From: Streptomyces cyaneochromogenes
Lineage (GTDB): Bacteria > Actinomycetota > Actinomycetes > Streptomycetales > Streptomycetaceae
Direction: 5' to 3'
NCBI RefSeq assembly: GCF_003963535.1
Contig: NZ_CP034539.1
Span: 10,168,001-10,232,000 of the forward strand
Length of the DNA: 64,000 bases
Shown: positions 60,480-64,000 of the stretch, piece by piece
Layout: each line of letters opens with the position of its first letter
Numbering within the stretch: the first letter of the stretch is position 1
Translations under genes and position numbers: made by a program
The notes under the pieces: generated by a model
What the model was told of the DNA's origin: nothing
The model's input: the letters and a program-made list of their open reading frames with translations, nothing else
The model's database searches: none

Positions 60480-60657
60480 GACGATCGCTTCGGCGAGAGG
60501 GTGCCGCGCGTCAGTTCGCCGGAGGCCGAGAGGCTCAGCACATCGTCGGCGGTGACCGTCTCGTCGAGCGTGACCACGCTGGTGACCAGGGGGCGGCCGA
60601 GGCTGAGGGTGCCGGTCTTGTCGAAGACCACGACGGTGACGCGGCCGATGCCTTCCA
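60480..60657 (-). pseudogene. P-type (metal) ATPase fragment with DKTGT motif
   Basis: The minus strand reads GRVTVVVFDKTGTLSLGRPL and ADDVLSLSASGEL, then in a shifted frame RHPLAEAIV. These are the phosphorylation-site and nearby motifs of heavy-metal P-type ATPases. Only about 60 residues remain. It is joined directly to the HAD fragment upstream. Confidence 0.8.
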
Positions 60658-60660
60658 GGG

Positions 60661-60980
60661 GGAGTCGTACTCCCAGCCCTGGGCGACATGGATGACCTGG
60701 GTGCCTCGGGCACTTCTGGGAAGGGGCCGAACGTCGGGATGAGGGCGACGATGGCGTCACCATCGGAGTCCTGGTAGCGCAGCCCGTGCCGGCGCATGGA
60801 CTTCTCCGTGCTGGAGCGCAGCACCCTATCATAGGGGCGGTAGTCCTACCCAGCACCGCCTGGAAGCGCACGACGTTGAAGGTGTTGAGGAACTCCTGGG
60901 TGTCGACGTCGACCTCGGCGATGCGGTCCTTCAGTAGATCCACCGTGGGGGCATCGAGGCTGAAGGTGGTGCAGGGCAGG
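60661..60980 (-). pseudogene. HAD-type II fragment with deletion and frameshifts
   Basis: The minus strand reads VDTQEFLNTFNVVRFQAVL, then in other frames LRSSTEKSMRRHGLRYQDSD, IPTFGPFPEVPEA and VIHVAQGWEYD. These are in the order of the intact HAD at 38670 (RFQAVL, HSSLRNAMRLHGLEYRETDG, PTFGPWPEVPEA, VIHVAQGWEYD), but the middle with motifs II and III is missing. It then runs into the ATPase fragment. Confidence 0.8.
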
Positions 60981-61058
60981 AGAGGGTCTCGACGTCAGTA
61001 CGCCCTGTTCGGGCCGGGCGCCGCCGAGCTTGCGTACGACCGGCGGGTGGCCCCTGGT

Positions 61059-62138
61059 TCAGGCGAGGTCATGACGGCCTTCCCGGAGTTGCGCAATGAC
61101 GTCGTCCAGCGGTACGGCCATGGCCCGCCCGACGTTGATCCAGTCGTCCTTGGCGTGGCCGAGGAGGTAGTCACGCCGTTCTGGTACCCGCTCCGCGCGC
61201 CAGTTCGTGATCAGCGCGCGCAGCGTGAGTCGTGCCAGCGCGGCAATCGGCAGCAGCGGAAGTTCCCAGTCCTCGATAGGGCGTGCCCGTTCGTAGCCGG
61301 CGACGAAGGCGCAGGCATCCAGCCAGGGGTGATCCGGCGCCCGGCCGAGTAGGTTCGCCAGGGAGACAGCAGGGTCGAAGATCACGGCACTGCGCATGGT
61401 GTCACCGAAGTCGATGACGCCGGTGACAAAGTCGTCGCTCTGCGGATCCACCACAACGTTGTAAGGGCTGTAGTCGCCGTGGATCACTTGCGTTTCGAGA
61501 TCATTCAGCCTCGGGACGATGGCTCCGTCGAAAAGCCGGAAGACCTCCTGAGCCAACTGACGGTGCTCGGTATTCGGCGTGTGCTCGACGAGTCCGGTCA
61601 GCTGGTGGAAATGCCGAATGTCCCATACCAGCCCTCGTCGGTCCGCAGGGTGCTCAAATGCTTTCAGTGCCACGTCGACTCGTCCCAGCATCTCGCCCAC
61701 CTTGGCGAGCTGTTCCGCGGTTGGATTCGTTCGTGCCAGGACCGGACCTTCGACGAAGTCGAACACCCGCAGAACTCGAGTCCTGCCGTCGTTCGTTTTG
61801 ATGGCCACGCGGTCGTCTCCGCCGACGGTCAGCTTCACCCGCTGGACCGGCACTTCCGGAGCGGCGCCTTGGAGAAAACGCATCACGGCGGTCTGTAGAG
61901 CGACAGCCATCTCTGCCTCGTCAGGGGGTGAAACCTTCACGAGGTAGTCGTCCGAGTGGGTCCTGAGCCTGAACGTGTCATCCTTCTCCGTCGCCAGTCG
62001 CTCAAGACGTCCGCCGACGTGGTAACGCCCCTCAAGGAGGGCGCTCACCAGCATGACGTCGATGGGCTCGTGAGACGATGCCAGGCCGCTCTCCTCGAAG
62101 AGCCGTTGAGCGATTTTCATTGCCGGTGAGTTGTTCAT
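61059..62138 (-). CDS. APH-family kinase (hydroxylysine/ethanolamine kinase-like)
   Basis: The protein has 359 residues; AAGGAACTGACC precedes ATG 62138. The aminoglycoside-phosphotransferase fold is shown by the catalytic loop VIHGDYSPYNVVV and the metal motif TGVIDFGDTMRSAVIFD. The N-lobe has DDYLVKVSPPDEAEMA with the ATP Lys. It starts 22 bases after the class III PLP gene. That pairing is known for hydroxylysine kinase/phospho-lyase and ethanolamine kinase/phospho-lyase. It would phosphorylate an amino alcohol. Antibiotic resistance is less likely in this context. Confidence 0.83.
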   Translation of the reverse strand: MNNSPAMKIAQRLFEESGLASSHEPIDVMLVSALLEGRYHVGGRLERLATEKDDTFRLRTHSDDYLVKVSPPDEAEMAVALQTAVMRFLQGAAPEVPVQRVKLTVGGDDRVAIKTNDGRTRVLRVFDFVEGPVLARTNPTAEQLAKVGEMLGRVDVALKAFEHPADRRGLVWDIRHFHQLTGLVEHTPNTEHRQLAQEVFRLFDGAIVPRLNDLETQVIHGDYSPYNVVVDPQSDDFVTGVIDFGDTMRSAVIFDPAVSLANLLGRAPDHPWLDACAFVAGYERARPIEDWELPLLPIAALARLTLRALITNWRAERVPERRDYLLGHAKDDWINVGRAMAVPLDDVIAQLREGRHDLA

Positions 62139-62160
62139 GGTCAGTTCCTTGGCCAGCCTG

Positions 62161-63513
62161 CTACAGACGGTCCTTCGCGACCTCGGAGAAGGTCTCCAGG
62201 AATCGGGTCACATCGGCGGAGGTGAAGGCCAGCGGAGGGCGGATCTTCAGAACGTTCGCCGCCCTGCCCGTACCGCTGATGAGGATCCGACGGTCGCGCA
62301 TGTCGTTGATGACGTCTTCGGTGCGTGAGCGGTCGGGCTCGAGCGTCTTCCGGTCCTTGACGAGTTCCACACCGACGTAGAGACCGCTGCCGCGCACCTC
62401 AGCTACGTAAGGGGAATCCTTCGTGATCTCCTGGAGCCCTGCGCGCAGAGCCGTACCGTTCTTGAGAGCGCGCTGCTGCACGTTCTCGTTCTCGAAGACA
62501 TCCAGGACTGCGGCGCCGGCGGCCACAGGGATCGAGCTGCCGGCAAAGGTGTTGAAGTAGCGAACATTCTGTCCGAACGCTTCGCAGACCTCGGGGCGGA
62601 AAACCACACCGGAGATCGGCAATCCGTTGCCCATCGGCTTACCCATGGTGACGATGTCCGGCAGTACAGCATGGCGGGTGAAGCCCCACATCGAATCCCC
62701 GAGCCGGGCGAATCCCGACTGCACCTCGTCCGCGATGTAGACACCGCCGGACGCGTGCACCTCCTCCACCACGGCCTTCATGTAACCGACCGGATCCGTG
62801 AAGATTCCATCGCTGGAGTAGGCGCAGTCGGTGATCAGCGCCGCGAGCCGGTAACCGTGGCGCTCGAGGTCGTCGATCGCGCCGCGCACCTGGTTGCGCA
62901 TGTGCTCGGCGAGCGTGGATCCGGGCGCGACGAGGCGCGGGTCAGGAGGATCGATGAGCCGGACGTTCGGTCCCAGCGGTGATCCTGTGCCCAGGGTCGG
63001 CGAGAAGCTCGCCACCTCACGAGTGAGGCCGTGGTAGGCCCAGCGAGTCACGATGATTCCCTCACCGCCCGTGTGGAACCTCGCCACCCGCACCGCGAGG
63101 TCGTTCGCCTCCGACCCGCTGCACGCGAGGCTCAGCTTCGACAGCTCCTCGGGGAAGGTTGCGAGAAGCCGCTCCGCGTAGTCGACCAGCGACTCCTGGA
63201 CGTAGCGGGTGTTGGTGTTGACTGCCGCCATCTGGCGGGAGACGGCCTCGGCCACGTGCGGGTGGGCGTGCCCGACGCACGGAACGTTGTTGTACGCGTC
63301 GAGGTAGTCGTTGCCGTCGCGGTCGATCAGGCGGGCTCCGTGACCGGAGACGAACTCGACCGGCTCCTTGTAGATGAGCGTATAGCCAGGACCGAGCACC
63401 TTGTTCCGGCGTCGGATGGTCTCCTGGAGGTGTTCGGGGAGTTCGCTCATTCCGCCCGGGTCGAACCGGTTGGGGTAGTGGGCGAGGGCTCGACTCACCG
63501 TCGAAGTCATCAT
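62161..63513 (-). CDS. Class III PLP enzyme (phospho-lyase or aminotransferase)
   Basis: The protein has 450 residues; GAAAGG 7 bases before ATG 63513 (ATG 63510 also possible). It starts with LQETIRRRNKVLGPGYTLIY and YLDAYNNVPCVGHAHPHVAE, typical of AGXT2L/PHYKPL-type members. PLP motifs are SLACSGSEANDLAVRVAR, IADEVQSGFARLG and Lys near 292 in VTMGKPMGNGLPIS. GKPMGNG, rather than AKG, supports the phospho-lyase branch. With the kinase it could convert hydroxylysine or ethanolamine through the phosphate to an aldehyde. Confidence 0.85.
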   Translation of the reverse strand: MMTSTVSRALAHYPNRFDPGGMSELPEHLQETIRRRNKVLGPGYTLIYKEPVEFVSGHGARLIDRDGNDYLDAYNNVPCVGHAHPHVAEAVSRQMAAVNTNTRYVQESLVDYAERLLATFPEELSKLSLACSGSEANDLAVRVARFHTGGEGIIVTRWAYHGLTREVASFSPTLGTGSPLGPNVRLIDPPDPRLVAPGSTLAEHMRNQVRGAIDDLERHGYRLAALITDCAYSSDGIFTDPVGYMKAVVEEVHASGGVYIADEVQSGFARLGDSMWGFTRHAVLPDIVTMGKPMGNGLPISGVVFRPEVCEAFGQNVRYFNTFAGSSIPVAAGAAVLDVFENENVQQRALKNGTALRAGLQEITKDSPYVAEVRGSGLYVGVELVKDRKTLEPDRSRTEDVINDMRDRRILISGTGRAANVLKIRPPLAFTSADVTRFLETFSEVAKDRL

Positions 63514-63657
63514 GGGCACACCTTTCGGCCTGGTTCTGTCGGAGTTGCTCGCTGCTGTGGCTGACCCTACCCCTTCTTGGTTCCAGTTCCAACCTGAAAC
63601 AAGAACATCCAAGCGGGCCCGGCTCGCTCGGCGGATCGGCCTCGCTATGGTCATGAG
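63514..63657. promoter_or_regulatory. Divergent promoter with imperfect palindrome
   Basis: A 21-base imperfect palindrome at 63580-63600 has arms GTTCCAGTTC and AACCTGAAAC (8 of 10 pairs). It lies between the kinase/PLP operon and the ROK gene and is a plausible operator for the ROK protein. Confidence 0.5.
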
Positions 63658-64000
63658 GTGACCAGCAACCCCACATCGCGCGACTACAACAAGGCCTCAG
63701 TCCTTGATGTGGTCCTGACCCGGGCGCCCTTGACGCGGAACGAGCTCATCGAGCTCACGGGCTTGAGCAAGGCCACGGTGTCCCGAGCCGTAGAGGAGCT
63801 TCGGGCGGATGGCTTCGTCATCGACGGCGGAGTCGATGAGGTTGTCGGCCGCGGCCGCCGGTCCACCTATCTGGACGTGCCCGGCACGACCGGGCACGTC
63901 GTCGGTATCAGCTTCGGAGCGCAGACCACCTGTGTCCTCGTGACCGATCTGAGGGGTCGCGAGGTCCACCACGTGATGGTTCCCACCGCGGACCACGACG
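63658..64000 (+). CDS. ROK-family transcriptional regulator (3' end outside window)
   Basis: About 114 residues are visible from GTG 63658; the ribosome site is weak. The N-terminal winged helix is NKASVLDVVLTRAPLTRNEL with recognition helix LTGLSKATVSRAVEELRADG. GRRSTYLDVPG leads into the ROK kinase-like domain HVVGISFGAQTTCVLVTDL. XylR/NagC-type ROK proteins are repressors sensing sugars, but here the divergent operon is amine metabolism. The rest lies beyond the window. Confidence 0.82.
   Translation, partial: MTSNPTSRDYNKASVLDVVLTRAPLTRNELIELTGLSKATVSRAVEELRADGFVIDGGVDEVVGRGRRSTYLDVPGTTGHVVGISFGAQTTCVLVTDLRGREVHHVMVPTADHD

Noticed and set aside
61059..62138. Aminoglycoside resistance gene
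   Set aside because: The APH fold is present, but the tight linkage to a class III PLP enzyme fits amino-alcohol kinase better.
1..64000. tRNA, rRNA, CRISPR array, prophage or biosynthetic megasynthase genes
   Set aside because: None was seen: no regularly spaced direct repeats, no cloverleaf-like sequence noticed, no phage structural genes, no PKS/NRPS motifs.

Overview
The window is high-GC DNA with dense overlapping ATGA start/stop junctions, GTG starts, AGGAGG-like ribosome sites, Tat-type signal peptides and actinomycete protein families (PucR, IclR, ROK, DUF2180). It reads as a Streptomyces chromosome, probably an accessory or arm region because of the IS elements and gene debris. No tRNA, rRNA, CRISPR array or origin was seen.

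Layout. (1) 1-17 kb is a plant-polysaccharide locus. It opens with a partial secreted GH43 protein. Then come the scrambled remains of a GH27 alpha-galactosidase and of a TnpB gene. A leftward set GH42-GH36-GH43-GH5 and a rightward operon GH3-GH1-GH31 diverge from a control region at 10.1-10.3 kb that carries LacI-like palindromes. Together the enzymes could strip and hydrolyse xyloglucan or a similar hemicellulose; no sugar importer or LacI gene is in view. (2) 17.5-25.4 kb has a PucR regulator divergent from gabT-like, 2-hydroxyacid dehydrogenase-like (FAD/FeS), gabD-like and cupin genes. (3) 25.4-27.3 kb has two tandem near-identical IclR regulators, each preceded by the same ~37-bp element. 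(4) 27.5-42.9 kb is a long rightward amine catabolism and uptake cluster: SolA-like oxidase, AstE/AspA deacylase, polyamine-type ABC importer, class III aminotransferase, second deacylase, aldehyde dehydrogenase, aldo/keto reductase, HAD hydrolase, PuuB-like oxidase, aspartase and SDR.

(5) 43-49 kb and 57-61 kb carry paralogues of the same enzyme types: second SolA-like and PuuB-like oxidases, a second HAD, RidA, a D-serine dehydratase/D-threonine aldolase-type enzyme, a second SDR and a truncated cupin. A GntR/FadR-type gene sits among them. Matching TGGTCGACAA-type palindromes lie before the HAD gene, before the GntR gene and before the RidA operon, which suggests one regulon. Part of this set has collapsed. 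A 364-bp segment of ridA is repeated exactly in inverted orientation 10 kb away, followed there by a fusion of a PLP-enzyme start to an SDR end. HAD fragments lie at 48.0 and 60.8 kb. (6) 50-55 kb is an IS hot spot: one ISL3-family element with 42-bp inverted repeats, and two different IS5-family elements inserted side by side with shared TAA target duplications, splitting a small gene. (7) 61-64 kb has a class III PLP enzyme plus an APH-fold kinase, resembling the hydroxylysine or ethanolamine kinase/phospho-lyase pair, divergent from a partial ROK regulator.

The strongest candidate for an undescribed system is the amine and N-acyl-amine degradation supercluster (17.5-61 kb). It has its own importer, paired paralogues of most enzymes and four local regulators of different families. 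Its substrate cannot be read from the sequence.
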